Source: a virus | Strand: one strand, 5' to 3' | Virus record (IMG/VR): IMGVR_UViG_3300017779_000037 | Location: 1-38,050 of that record | DNA length: 38,050 bases | Shown here: positions 1-9,008 of the stretch, in pieces | Position numbering within the stretch: the stretch's first letter is position 1 | Layout: each line of letters begins with the position of its first letter | The notes under the pieces: generated by a model | What the model was told of the DNA's origin: nothing | Databases searched by the model: none | What the model saw: only the letters and a program-made list of their open reading frames with translations | Translations under genes and position numbers: made by a program

Positions 1-98
1 AAAGAAACCCTGACATTATAGAAGATCCTATAAGAGATTTTTCTGTTGGTACTCGAATTAGAATACCTAGCAAAGCATCAATAGACGATATGAAGTAA
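1..98 (+). CDS. C-terminal end of a gp53-like baseplate wedge protein (partial)
   Basis: An open frame enters from the left edge (first full codon at base 3) and ends at TAA 96-98, giving 31 visible residues. They include NPDIIEDP followed by a glycine and IRIPS, the usual end of a LysM-like repeat. T4 gp53, a baseplate wedge subunit, ends in a LysM-like domain, and in T4 gene 53 lies directly before gene 5. Here the fragment precedes a cluster that contains a gp5-like spike, so gp53 is the best guess. Only the tail is visible, so any LysM-ending virion protein would fit. The next gene starts five bases after the stop. Confidence 0.5.
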   Translation, partial: RNPDIIEDPIRDFSVGTRIRIPSKASIDDMK

Positions 99-103
99 GT
101 ACA

Positions 104-3100
104 ATGACAGTAAGAAGTGCAAGAAATAATAACCCAGGAAATATAGAATCTAACTCAACTGCTTGGGTTGGTAAAACCGGCGATGACGGAAGATTCGTTA
201 CCTATGCAACACCAGAACATGGTGTTCGTGCAATGGGTAAAACATTAGAGACTTATCAAAACAAGCACGGCTTAACAACAGTAAATGATATGATTAATCG
301 TTGGGCTCCTCCCAATGAAAACAATACATCCAATTACACAAACTTTGTTGCTGAAAGAATGGGTGTGGATCCAAATTCTCCAGTAGACTTAAGTGCAAAT
401 CCTGAATTAGCAGAAAAGATGGTTTCTGCAATGATACGTATGGAAGGTGGAGCAGAAGCAGAAGAATATTTTTCTGATAGTATTGGTACTGGATTGGGTA
501 TGGCATATGGTACAGTTGATGAAGAAGTTGTACCAGTAACTGATGATGATGCTTTGTCGCAGATAAAATCAGACCAAGACCCTGTTCCTGTAGGAGAAGA
601 AAAATTAAACTATGAAGATTCTGTAGAAACAAAAAATCAAATTTTAAACAATGCTACAAGTCTAGCACAAGTTATAAAACAAATGGAATCTAAAAATTTG
701 TTTTGGGATAATGAACTAGATGTGTATCAAAGTTATACATATAATTTAGAACTATTTTGTGTTAATAAACAAGCAGAAGCAAAATATAGAAAATTCGAAA
801 ACACGCCTGACTTACTTTTGGATGTTGTAAATGATGCATGGCCTCCGGCGTCTGCACAAAAAGTAACGATTGCAAAAACCGGTGTGAGTACAGAATTGAA
901 TATACATGATTTAGTTGTTGATGGTAGAGGGTATGGTGCAAACAGTGTTAGTAGAATGGCAGGAACTGCCACTACACTTTCATTTTCTATAACACAAGTT
1001 GGCGGAACTTCTTTACCCGATATGCTGAATAATACCGTTATACTATGTGGCTATCCAAATATACAAAATGCAGTTTTCTTTATGAAAATAAACTTTATTG
1101 GTTACGATGAAAACAATAACGTAAAAAAATTACCTGCTACAAAAGTTCTACCTTTTAAGATAAACAATTTTAGAGATTTAGATACAACTACAGATGCAAG
1201 GGGAACTGCTACAGGACTTACAGGTACTATTGTAAATGACGAAATAGTTTCATTGGCAACAATAGCACAAGCTGAAAGTAATTTTAACTTTGATGTAAAA
1301 AATACACTTGGAGAAACACTTGAAGAATTCTTTAATAAGCTAAATGAAAACATATTGAAAAATGCTGTAATCGGTGATTCAGACTTCCGTAATGAATTTA
1401 AGTTTGTTATGGATGATGATTTCAAACAGAAATATGCACAAGCAGAAATGAAGGACCCAAACAATCCTAACATGTCTTCTGCTAGTAATGAAACTGAAAA
1501 AACAGATGCAATAAAAATAGGTCAACAGCAAGGTGTTGTTCAACCAGGTACAGGCATTTATGATTGTGTGACAAGTATAATTTTAAATGCAAAACAAATC
1601 AAAGAAGAATTAACTGATTCCAAAGATACGATGAGTGATATTTTTTATATTAAACCTCATGGTGAACCTAAGCCAAATGGATTTAATATTTTAACTGGCA
1701 CAACTTCTTATATTGTTACATATCATATATCTTGTCACAGAAACATCTTGCCTCAAAATCAAATTAACAATGCACAAATTGTCGGTGCAACTGCAAAAAT
1801 ATTAAAAGAAGTATTTTTAACAGGAAGATGTAACAAAAGATATTATCATACTTACACAGGGTTGAATGACCAAATTATGGACTTTTCAATAAACTTACGA
1901 CAGCAGTTACAAAAAGTTTATTCTAAACCTAGCGATGCTTATATGGCAAATAGTTTTCTTAAATCTATAGGAGATTATAGAAAACTTATAGATGAAAAAG
2001 CCCAACAAAAATTAACAGAATTAGAAGCAGAAGCAGATGTTCTTAATAAAGAATTTAAAAAGAAAGAAGAAGTTTCAGAAAAACTAATATCAGAATTAGA
2101 TAATTTAAATGAAGATATTGTAAATCGATTTAGAGAAAAAGTTAGAGCGTCTGGACTTAATGACACCTATGGTGAAGACAGAAACTATATTGAAGCATTA
2201 ATAGAATTAGGTGATGTCAATAGATTACGTGACGCTTTACAAAATGATGAAGCAAACACAAGAGGCGGTTCTGCGGCATACGAAATATTTAACGATATAT
2301 TTAAAGGTGAAACCAGAAGAAATTTTGGTGCATTGAATAATGCGGTAAGAGATGCCAAGTTAGCAACCAATCAAGCGTTAACAGAACTTGAAGCGAATCA
2401 ACGAGAAGATGATGACCTTACAAGAGAAGCACTTGGGCATATGCTATCTAAAAAAGCAGTAGAAAGTACGTCTGCTATAGCAGATTCTTGGCAGAGTTTA
2501 GGATTGTTATCAGAGGGCGGTGATGGACAAGATATATTACTGATTGAAGAACTTGATAAAGAAATGATAAAAAAATTAAGTCTAGAACAATTTAACGACT
2601 TAATGAAAACGCTGGTAGAAAATCCTGTAAACTTTGATAGAGTTGTTAAACCAATATTACAAAATCCAACTAAATTAGATGTAATAAAAAATTCAAATAG
2701 AGAAGCATTAGAACTTGCAAAAGAAAAATATTATGAAGGAAAATATGCCAACATAAGCATGATGAATGCTACAATGACCATTAAAGGTGATCCTTATTGG
2801 TTAGAATCTTTCCTTCCAATAGAAGTTGAAAAGGGGAACTTCGGTAAAAACAATTCATCTGATTCATTAAAAATGCATACTGCACTAATCAATGGTAATA
2901 ACTTTGTTATCGTTGTAGTAGATAAAGCAGAAGGCGTATTCTTAAATGATGCAGATAGAGTAGGCCAAGACGCATCAAACAGTGATGGTATAAAAAAGTC
3001 AAGATTAGAAACAATGGTTTTCATGGTTAATGAAATCACTCATCAATTTAGTGGAGGACAGTTTAGCCAAACACTTTCATTAGTTAAATTTCCAGCGGCG

Positions 3101-5200
3101 TCTACTTTTCATGAATTTAGACCTACATTTGGTGGTAATCAATTTCCAGACCAATGGGGCGATGAATGGTTAAGAAAATATTCATATATCGAACCCGAAC
3201 TTGGTATAAACGATGGTACAGGGACAGGCGGTGATGGTACTGGTAAAGACGCAGAAGGACAAGCAGAAGAGGCAGGCAATATTGGAGTTCCAGTTGGTGC
3301 CGGTAACGCCTTAGTAGATACAGATGGTGATGGTGAAGGTGATACAGTAGTAGTTCAAAATACGGATGCGGCCTATCTTGGGGCATCGGCTGCCTACAAA
3401 AATGCAACCAGTCTTTTTATTGACAATAACGGTGTTGATGGTATTCCAGAGGAAGCAGACGCAAAACAATTAGCACTTGTTACTAGTCAACTACAAGACC
3501 TGTGTAATCTAGGAAACCAAGCGGCATGTACAGATTTATCAATGGGACGTCAACAAATCGCAACTCATTTTGGTGATGCAGATGAAGCCAGAAATATAAT
3601 AAATGAGTCAATAGATGACGGAACAACAGTTTCTCCTGCCACTATTGCAATGTTAGATAATACCTATGAATCATTAGGACAAGAAGCAATTTCAGACGGT
3701 ATTGTTGGTGTAGACCAAAATGAAATAGATGCTTGGAATGAACAAATAAACAAAGACATGAACAGAAGTTATTTAGGCAATAATGATGCAGTTATTAATC
3801 CGAATCAAGTAATGACAGAACTAGAACCAGGAGGGTTGTTCGGTAAAGCAGGAACAGACGCATTGCTCAATGGTGACGTAGAACTTTATGAAGGTGGCAT
3901 GAGCCACAAACAAACAAGTATAGCAACTGGTCTCGGAACAAAGGAATATAATTTTGATACTGGTACAAAAACATTAACCGCACAAGAATATGATAAAGTA
4001 GAATCACTACACAATGAAAATAAAGATATCATTAAAGGTAGAAGTTTACACGATTTAACAGATGAAGAATATGCAGAAGTAAAGGCAAATGAAAATGCTA
4101 TAAACAAAATTACAGAAAATGCAACATCGGGTGTAAGAGGTGAAGTAAGAAACGAAATTATTGACAAAGAAAAAAGACAAACTATATCAGAATTAAAAGC
4201 AGATGAACTTGAACTAGAAGATGACCTAGATGGATGGTATTTTACAAATAAAGGTAGAACAGAAGATGAACAGAAACTTGAAGAAGTTCGACAACAGATA
4301 CTTATAGAGCAAGTAGATTCAAGTCCATTGGTTATGACAGAAGTTCAAGAAATTAATGGTAATCTAGGTGGTTCTCATTTTGTAACTGATAATGATATGA
4401 AAACAACAATAGATGATCCAGTAATTATACCTAAACCAGATGTTTTACCGGATGTTTATATAGACAACAATGACGGAACTATTACAGTGCCTCCTCCCCC
4501 ACCAAACACATATACTGTAACAAACGAAAACTACGTACGGATGGACCAGACAACTCTATCAGAAGAGTCAAAACAAGAACTTGTAGAAGCATTGGAAAGC
4601 AACAACGGAATAAAAGTGAAACAAGTTATTGATGGATTACCAGTAGAGCAACAAAACGAAATATTACAATTACAACAAACACAAGAACTTGTAGAACTAC
4701 CTGGCTCTAAGCCAGCACAGTTAAAATATAGTGAGGTAGGTAACGCCACATCGGAAATTACCGAAAGTGATGCAAAAGAATTAGATGCGGCAAGATCCAT
4801 ATATGATAACCTTGCCAATCAACAAAAAGATTTACCTGCGATAGTGGTAGACGAAGAATTAGGTGGAGAAACTTTTCAATTCAGATATCCTGATGTATCT
4901 GAATTTCAACCAGTTAAGTACCTTGATAAAAATGGACAAGTACAAGAATATCAAGTACCTACAGAAATACAAAATACAGTAAACAGTACAGGTGGTTGGA
5001 CAATAGGAACAGTCAATGCTATCAAGAATGATATTGCAAATAATTTTGACTCGATATCAACCGGTGATAGTGAATCAGGAATTCATAAAAAGGGAACCGT
5101 GTCATCGTCCGGTGCACACCAATTACGGGTAAACACTAAACCTAACCATTTCGGTATCAATGTAAGGGTCGATGATAATATCGCAGAAGGAGTTAACTAA
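104..5200 (+). CDS. Large virion structural protein with N-terminal P5-like cell-wall domain
   Basis: A 1698-residue protein. Residues about 4-125 match the phage 'structural protein P5' or lysozyme-like type (RNNNPGNI, then WAPPNENNT), a domain found in virion proteins and thought to act on peptidoglycan; which residues are catalytic is not clear. Residues about 230-420 look like a beta-rich structural domain, possibly hub-like; this is a weak guess. A charged coiled coil lies near residues 626-686. A Gly-rich linker (GTGTGGDGTG) and an Asp-rich DTDGDGEGD loop resembling a calcium-binding repeat lie near residues 1045-1085, and a five-proline run near 1462. The C-terminal half is low in recognisable domains. 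The gene follows the gp53-like end and overlaps the next start by one base (TAATG). It is most likely a baseplate or tail-tip component that carries a wall-degrading head domain into the envelope. Confidence 0.75.
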   Translation: MTVRSARNNNPGNIESNSTAWVGKTGDDGRFVTYATPEHGVRAMGKTLETYQNKHGLTTVNDMINRWAPPNENNTSNYTNFVAERMGVDPNSPVDLSANPELAEKMVSAMIRMEGGAEAEEYFSDSIGTGLGMAYGTVDEEVVPVTDDDALSQIKSDQDPVPVGEEKLNYEDSVETKNQILNNATSLAQVIKQMESKNLFWDNELDVYQSYTYNLELFCVNKQAEAKYRKFENTPDLLLDVVNDAWPPASAQKVTIAKTGVSTELNIHDLVVDGRGYGANSVSRMAGTATTLSFSITQVGGTSLPDMLNNTVILCGYPNIQNAVFFMKINFIGYDENNNVKKLPATKVLPFKINNFRDLDTTTDARGTATGLTGTIVNDEIVSLATIAQAESNFNFDVKNTLGETLEEFFNKLNENILKNAVIGDSDFRNEFKFVMDDDFKQKYAQAEMKDPNNPNMSSASNETEKTDAIKIGQQQGVVQPGTGIYDCVTSIILNAKQIKEELTDSKDTMSDIFYIKPHGEPKPNGFNILTGTTSYIVTYHISCHRNILPQNQINNAQIVGATAKILKEVFLTGRCNKRYYHTYTGLNDQIMDFSINLRQQLQKVYSKPSDAYMANSFLKSIGDYRKLIDEKAQQKLTELEAEADVLNKEFKKKEEVSEKLISELDNLNEDIVNRFREKVRASGLNDTYGEDRNYIEALIELGDVNRLRDALQNDEANTRGGSAAYEIFNDIFKGETRRNFGALNNAVRDAKLATNQALTELEANQREDDDLTREALGHMLSKKAVESTSAIADSWQSLGLLSEGGDGQDILLIEELDKEMIKKLSLEQFNDLMKTLVENPVNFDRVVKPILQNPTKLDVIKNSNREALELAKEKYYEGKYANISMMNATMTIKGDPYWLESFLPIEVEKGNFGKNNSSDSLKMHTALINGNNFVIVVVDKAEGVFLNDADRVGQDASNSDGIKKSRLETMVFMVNEITHQFSGGQFSQTLSLVKFPAASTFHEFRPTFGGNQFPDQWGDEWLRKYSYIEPELGINDGTGTGGDGTGKDAEGQAEEAGNIGVPVGAGNALVDTDGDGEGDTVVVQNTDAAYLGASAAYKNATSLFIDNNGVDGIPEEADAKQLALVTSQLQDLCNLGNQAACTDLSMGRQQIATHFGDADEARNIINESIDDGTTVSPATIAMLDNTYESLGQEAISDGIVGVDQNEIDAWNEQINKDMNRSYLGNNDAVINPNQVMTELEPGGLFGKAGTDALLNGDVELYEGGMSHKQTSIATGLGTKEYNFDTGTKTLTAQEYDKVESLHNENKDIIKGRSLHDLTDEEYAEVKANENAINKITENATSGVRGEVRNEIIDKEKRQTISELKADELELEDDLDGWYFTNKGRTEDEQKLEEVRQQILIEQVDSSPLVMTEVQEINGNLGGSHFVTDNDMKTTIDDPVIIPKPDVLPDVYIDNNDGTITVPPPPPNTYTVTNENYVRMDQTTLSEESKQELVEALESNNGIKVKQVIDGLPVEQQNEILQLQQTQELVELPGSKPAQLKYSEVGNATSEITESDAKELDAARSIYDNLANQQKDLPAIVVDEELGGETFQFRYPDVSEFQPVKYLDKNGQVQEYQVPTEIQNTVNSTGGWTIGTVNAIKNDIANNFDSISTGDSESGIHKKGTVSSSGAHQLRVNTKPNHFGINVRVDDNIAEGVN

Positions 5201-6099
5201 TGTCTAGTGAGTTTTCAGTTTTATCAGATTTTTCATGGGCTAAAGTTAATAAAGGTAGCATTATTAATAACGATTTTGATAAAAGATTCGATGACCCCAA
5301 AGAAAAATGGGAGAGTGAATATCCAACTAGAACAGACATTTCTGATATAGACACAGTAAAAGAAATTGTTCCTATATTTGGTGATAGTTTTATGTTTTGT
5401 GCGTCAATGCCAAAACGATATGATATATCTCATTTACTAAGAACAGGTGCGACAGAAACATTGTTTATAAATTTAGCAAGAGGTGGTTTAGGAAATAACA
5501 GAATTATTACTAGATTAGAACAATGGACAAATGATAAAAATTCAGAAAAAACAAAAACTATTATAATTAGTTTTTCTTCAATGTACAGATATGATTATTA
5601 TTTAGATATAGAAAAACCAAATACTATAAAAAGCAGAACCAGTATATATGATACCAATGATGTAAGAGGTTATGATATTATGGCACAGTTGCACCCAGAT
5701 TTCTTACTTGATAGTGAGGATAAAAGTATACGAGACACTATAAGGAAACCATTAACAGACGTTTGGGCAGATATAGTACAAAAACAAACTTCTTATACTC
5801 AAACAATGTTAAAGCATTTAGAAACCAATATAAGAAGATTAGATTGGATAACAAGAAGCAAGAATTGGAATGTAATATATATTCAAAATGATTCATGGGG
5901 TGATAATTTGCACTATAACGATAAAAAAGTGATTAATAAATATCTAGAAGAAATGGATACACCAGAAAGAAGATTCAAAATTATCAAAATGTTTAATGGA
6001 GACGGCAGTATTGTTGATAGACTTGATTGTGGTCATTACGGTTACTCTACATTAAACATTTTAAAAAAGAAAATTATAAAGGAATACAATGAACTCTAA
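5200..6099 (+). CDS. SGNH/GDSL-hydrolase-like protein
   Basis: A 299-residue protein with the block layout of SGNH esterases. The nucleophile block is FGDSF (Ser63), a Gly/Asn-rich block is NLARGGLGNN (residues 91-100), and a C-terminal DxxH is DCGHYG (Asp276, His279). The third block, normally GxND, is degenerate (SFSSMYRY), so activity is likely but not certain. SGNH enzymes remove acyl groups, often O-acetyl, from sugars. Lodged between two baseplate genes, this one could trim acetyl groups from host surface polysaccharide during adsorption, or modify sugars made by the distal glycosyltransferase operon. It starts on TAATG with the upstream gene and overlaps the next gene by 11 bases. No signal peptide is visible. 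Confidence 0.65.
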   Translation: MSSEFSVLSDFSWAKVNKGSIINNDFDKRFDDPKEKWESEYPTRTDISDIDTVKEIVPIFGDSFMFCASMPKRYDISHLLRTGATETLFINLARGGLGNNRIITRLEQWTNDKNSEKTKTIIISFSSMYRYDYYLDIEKPNTIKSRTSIYDTNDVRGYDIMAQLHPDFLLDSEDKSIRDTIRKPLTDVWADIVQKQTSYTQTMLKHLETNIRRLDWITRSKNWNVIYIQNDSWGDNLHYNDKKVINKYLEEMDTPERRFKIIKMFNGDGSIVDRLDCGHYGYSTLNILKKKIIKEYNEL

Positions 6100-7105
6100 C
6101 GACAACTTATTAGGTAAAGGTATCTTAGATGCTAGAAAGCATTTAGAAAATCCTATACTTAAAAATCTACAAGGTGGTATTTACAAAGCCATAACGGTTG
6201 GTGGTAAACCAGATCCTGAAGGCAGAGGACGTATTGCGGCTTATATTCCTAAATTAAATGGCGACCCAGATGAACCAATGTATTTTCAATATGCATCTGG
6301 TTTCGGTGGTGCAAATGCTCAAGGTTCTTATGGTATGTTTGCAGTCCCACCAGATGCTGGTGTAACTATTTTAGTTTTCTTTGCAGACAATGGTGATTTA
6401 AATGAAGGGTATTGGTTCGCAGTTTCACAAGAAGTACCTGCGGTAACATCTGCAAGTGGTAAAGCAAAGTCAGATGGTACAGGACAAGGAGACGGCGTCT
6501 TTAAAGATGTCCCTTCTGCTAAAGTTAGACCAATAACAATGCGTGATGCAGTTAATACACCAGAAGACGAACAAGAAAATGCAAATATAAATTCCAATAC
6601 TGCTAGTCAAGGTATATACTCTGATAACAAAAGAGGACAAACAACTGCAAGTCCACACAGAGATGCAAACTACGAAACAACACAACATTCAAAAGTTTAT
6701 GGGTTATCTACACCAGGCGGAAACTATATATCAATGGACGACGGATCTGTAGGTGACGATGGCACAATTCATCCTAATCAAATTAGAATATCATCAGGCA
6801 GTGGCGCACAGGTCATTGTTGATGGTACAAATGATTTTATATATGCAGTGAATAGTTCGGGTTCTGGTTGGGTAGAGATAGGAGCAGATGGTGAAGTTAT
6901 GGTTTATGCTGAAGGCTCATTATCATTAAGAACAGAAAAAGATTTTAATTTACGTGCAGACAAAAACATAAACATAGAAGCAGGCGAAAAGATTAATGTA
7001 AGAAGTGGTGACAATTATAATGTGAATATTGGAAATCAAATGCATACAAAAACTAAAGGTAGTATGTTCTTTGAGAGTGGTGGTTCTAAGCATGTTAAAG
7101 TATAA
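6089..7105 (+). CDS. 5: gp5-like baseplate central spike, lysozyme-less, ended by an in-frame TAA
   Basis: A 338-residue spike. Residues about 27-115 resemble the gp5 OB-fold (GKPDPEGRGRIAAYIP, then QGSYGMFAVPPDAGVTILV), which docks on the hub. A low-complexity linker (about 120-200) follows, then from about 258 a triple-stranded beta-helix of octapeptide type. T4 gp5 has a lysozyme domain between these parts; here none is visible. The frame stops at TAA 7103-7105, yet the same frame reopens at once and continues with HLNGP, a common continuation of phage spike apices. Glycines recur every eight residues before and after, and the stop sits on one of those positions. Spike and downstream peptidase may therefore be one polypeptide by descent. 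RBS AAAGGA lies before the start, which overlaps the previous gene by 11 bases. Confidence 0.8.
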   Translation: MNSNDNLLGKGILDARKHLENPILKNLQGGIYKAITVGGKPDPEGRGRIAAYIPKLNGDPDEPMYFQYASGFGGANAQGSYGMFAVPPDAGVTILVFFADNGDLNEGYWFAVSQEVPAVTSASGKAKSDGTGQGDGVFKDVPSAKVRPITMRDAVNTPEDEQENANINSNTASQGIYSDNKRGQTTASPHRDANYETTQHSKVYGLSTPGGNYISMDDGSVGDDGTIHPNQIRISSGSGAQVIVDGTNDFIYAVNSSGSGWVEIGADGEVMVYAEGSLSLRTEKDFNLRADKNINIEAGEKINVRSGDNYNVNIGNQMHTKTKGSMFFESGGSKHVKV

Positions 7106-7111
7106 ACAAGC

Positions 7112-7918
7112 ATGTATGTAACAACAGGCAATCATTTGCATTTGAATGGTCCTATGGCTTCTATTGCTTATGATATTCCACTAACTGCACAACCAGATAT
7201 ACAGAATTTAGAAAATACACAAATCGATGAAAGTATTATTCCTAAGATACCAACACATGAACCTTTCTTAAGAGGTACTGAAACTACTATGCCAGACTCT
7301 TCTGGTTCTACGCCAACACAAACATCTGATTCACAAAAAGCAGGTAACGATATTGCTAAAGATCCATCAAGTGCAGAAGCACAAACGACTGCAAATAATC
7401 AAGATACGACATCTAATGAAGATGTTCCAGGTCTACCACCAGGAGAAGGTCTTGCAACAATCAGAGCGAGTAATGGTGTCGGTTGCCAAGTTGCCGCAAT
7501 CTTTCAGAAAAACTTCCAGGGACTTATTGATGATTTAGAAGCAACGGGCTATGAGATTAGAACGTTACATGGATATTGTAAACGAACAACAAGAGGCGGA
7601 AATAAACCTAGCTTCCATGCTATGGGAGCCGCAATAGATATCAATGCTTATTCACCAAATGGTTATGCCTCAACTGCTCCAAGTGGTTGGGATCCAAGTG
7701 GCAGTAGAGGTGGAAACTTTGGTTGTGACTTGCCTCTAAACATTGGTGAAATTGCCGCAAGACACGGATTAGGATGGGGCGGTAATTGGTCAAAACCTTG
7801 GGATCCAATGCACTTCTCGGCCGCAAGTGTTGAACGTGGTGCGTATAAATTAAATCGTCAATATAAAGTAGCAGAAAATCCTGATGTTACTGGAACAACA
7901 AGTGTGAGATTAGCATAA
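7112..7918 (+). CDS. Spike-apex / M15 (VanY-like) peptidoglycan peptidase
   Basis: A 268-residue protein in the same frame as the spike gene, six bases after its stop. Residues 1-55 (TTGNHLHLNGP, later IPTHEPF) look like the apex and post-helix segment of gp5-type spikes. A Ser/Thr/Gln-rich linker covers about 56-108. Residues about 112-245 form an M15 metallopeptidase: SFHAMGAAIDI supplies zinc ligands His169 and Asp176, and WDPMHF supplies the catalytic acid Asp231 and third ligand His234. M15 enzymes cut peptide stems of peptidoglycan (D,D-carboxypeptidase or L-Ala-D-Glu endopeptidase). On the spike tip it would replace the missing gp5 lysozyme. The Shine-Dalgarno is weak (AAAG about 11 bases upstream), so independent initiation is uncertain. 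It overlaps the next gene by one base. Confidence 0.8.
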   Translation: MYVTTGNHLHLNGPMASIAYDIPLTAQPDIQNLENTQIDESIIPKIPTHEPFLRGTETTMPDSSGSTPTQTSDSQKAGNDIAKDPSSAEAQTTANNQDTTSNEDVPGLPPGEGLATIRASNGVGCQVAAIFQKNFQGLIDDLEATGYEIRTLHGYCKRTTRGGNKPSFHAMGAAIDINAYSPNGYASTAPSGWDPSGSRGGNFGCDLPLNIGEIAARHGLGWGGNWSKPWDPMHFSAASVERGAYKLNRQYKVAENPDVTGTTSVRLA

Positions 7919-8559
7919 TGATTTTTGATAAAAGAAAAGGTTCATTATTAAATTATATTCAACTTCCGTTGAATGTAATTACACCTTATGGAACATACTT
8001 GGGTACTGGATATAAAGAAACCGGCGAACCAAGTTATATTTTATCACATGTTAGATTAACTACATTTCCTATCGTTGATTTAGTGTTTAGTTCAATGAGC
8101 AAAGACGCAATTATAGATACGGAAAAACCAGTATTAGAAATGGCAGATGATAATAAAATAGGTTACGGATATCAAGTTACCAATACAGAAATAAAATATG
8201 GATTTGTAACTGTTGCTTCACAAAGAATTGATATATCCAGTGGTAAGATTACAAAGCCAATGGCAAACTTTATATTAGAAAAACAACTAAGAAATATTGG
8301 AAATGTTTTAGAAAAGTTTGTTAAAAAAGAATTATCACAACCACAATTTGATGCATTATGTTTTTACTTCTTCAAGGAAGGTGTAGAAAAAATTGAAAAT
8401 CACCATATCATTAGTTTAATTAATAATGAAAAGTGGTATGATATTACAGATGAAATTCAAACAAATATAAAAAAGAATAACGGCCAGTTTGATGAGAAAC
8501 TAGCCGCTATGAAAATACGTACTGCAAAAATGTGGAGTTACGTACCTGGTTTTAGTTAA
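7918..8559 (+). CDS. GH24 (T4-lysozyme)-like domain protein, possibly degenerate
   Basis: A 213-residue protein. The N-terminal 60 residues are unassigned. Residues about 66-205 follow the outline of GH24 muramidases: IGYGY (81-85) in place of the usual IGYGH, then ITKPMANFILEKQL, then LSQPQFDALCFYFFKEG, and an Arg/Trp end (RTAKMWSYV). The catalytic Glu is ambiguous. Glu69 and Asp78 have the nine-residue spacing of Glu11 and Asp20 in T4 lysozyme, but the spacing to the GYG turn is not conserved and the conserved His is Tyr. It may be an active baseplate lysozyme or a structural relic. It begins on TAATG at the end of the M15 gene and is the last gene of this plus-strand block, converging with and overlapping the minus-strand gene by four bases. 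Confidence 0.55.
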   Translation: MIFDKRKGSLLNYIQLPLNVITPYGTYLGTGYKETGEPSYILSHVRLTTFPIVDLVFSSMSKDAIIDTEKPVLEMADDNKIGYGYQVTNTEIKYGFVTVASQRIDISSGKITKPMANFILEKQLRNIGNVLEKFVKKELSQPQFDALCFYFFKEGVEKIENHHIISLINNEKWYDITDEIQTNIKKNNGQFDEKLAAMKIRTAKMWSYVPGFS

Positions 8560-8744
8560 AATTCGTAGATAGATTTAGTATAACCCTGAGTGGGTTCTAC
8601 ATTTACGATTTCTATCTTAGAATCTGGGTTCATTGATTGCATAAGTTTTTGAACACGATATGCATCATCAACTGTGGTATCTTTTGTTACATCAATACCA
8701 TTGATTTTAACCCTTACAGGCTCTCTTAGTTCTTGTTTAGACAT
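8556..8744 (-). CDS. Small hypothetical phage protein, 62 aa
   Basis: A 62-residue soluble, charged protein with no family I recognise. A short beta-type segment (VRVKINGIDVTKDTTVDD) is followed by a helix and another beta segment (KIEIVNVEP). The start is supported by AAAGAAAGGG about six bases upstream. It is the last gene of the minus-strand block, 15 bases after the 82-aa gene, so it is co-transcribed with it. Its end overlaps the convergent GH24-like gene. No function can be inferred beyond early-region phage protein. Confidence 0.65.
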   Translation of the reverse strand: MSKQELREPVRVKINGIDVTKDTTVDDAYRVQKLMQSMNPDSKIEIVNVEPTQGYTKSIYEF

Positions 8745-8759
8745 ACAACCCTTTCTTTG

Positions 8760-9008
8760 TTACGACAATGCATTCAGTAAAGTTTCATCACTTGTTTCTA
8801 AAGTAACAACACTTCCAAAATAATTGTCAAAAGTTTTTACGAGATTAGTATAATCTCCAGACTTCATTTCCTCGATAACTTGATTACCATCAAGACCGAG
8901 GTCACGACACAGACCTTGCGCCGTACCCAATAGATAGAAGGCATTACCTGCCGAACTATCTAAATCGATTTTGTATTCACGAACATTGTTTTTTTGAACT
9001 ACTGCCAT
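8760..9008 (-). CDS. Hypothetical phage protein, 82 aa
   Basis: An 82-residue protein that is acidic and mostly helical by composition (NAFYLLGTAQGLCRDLGLDG, then VIEEMKSGDYTNLVKTFDNY). No catalytic motif or membrane segment is visible. The start codon shares its A with the stop of the 110-aa gene (TAATG), with AAGGAGG just upstream, so it is translationally coupled. It is the second gene of the unit served by the promoter at 9370-9397. It reads like a small regulator or binding protein of the early region, but function is unknown. Confidence 0.7.
   Translation of the reverse strand: MAVVQKNNVREYKIDLDSSAGNAFYLLGTAQGLCRDLGLDGNQVIEEMKSGDYTNLVKTFDNYFGSVVTLETSDETLLNALS

Noticed and set aside
294-5000. 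Several 60-120-codon minus-strand open frames within the 1698-aa gene
   Set aside because: They lie opposite a clear long coding frame, have no ribosome sites, and their Ser/Leu/Phe-rich composition is that of antisense shadows.
5934-5942. AATAAATA inside the SGNH-like gene
   Set aside because: It is intragenic, about 150 bases before the spike start, with no matching spacing.
7353-7826. Overlapping frames inside the M15 peptidase gene on either strand
   Set aside because: The M15 active-site motifs fix the coding frame; the others are shadows without start signals.
8540-8600. Terminator between the convergent genes ending at 8559 and 8556
   Set aside because: The genes overlap by four bases and I see no GC-rich hairpin followed by a T run in either direction.
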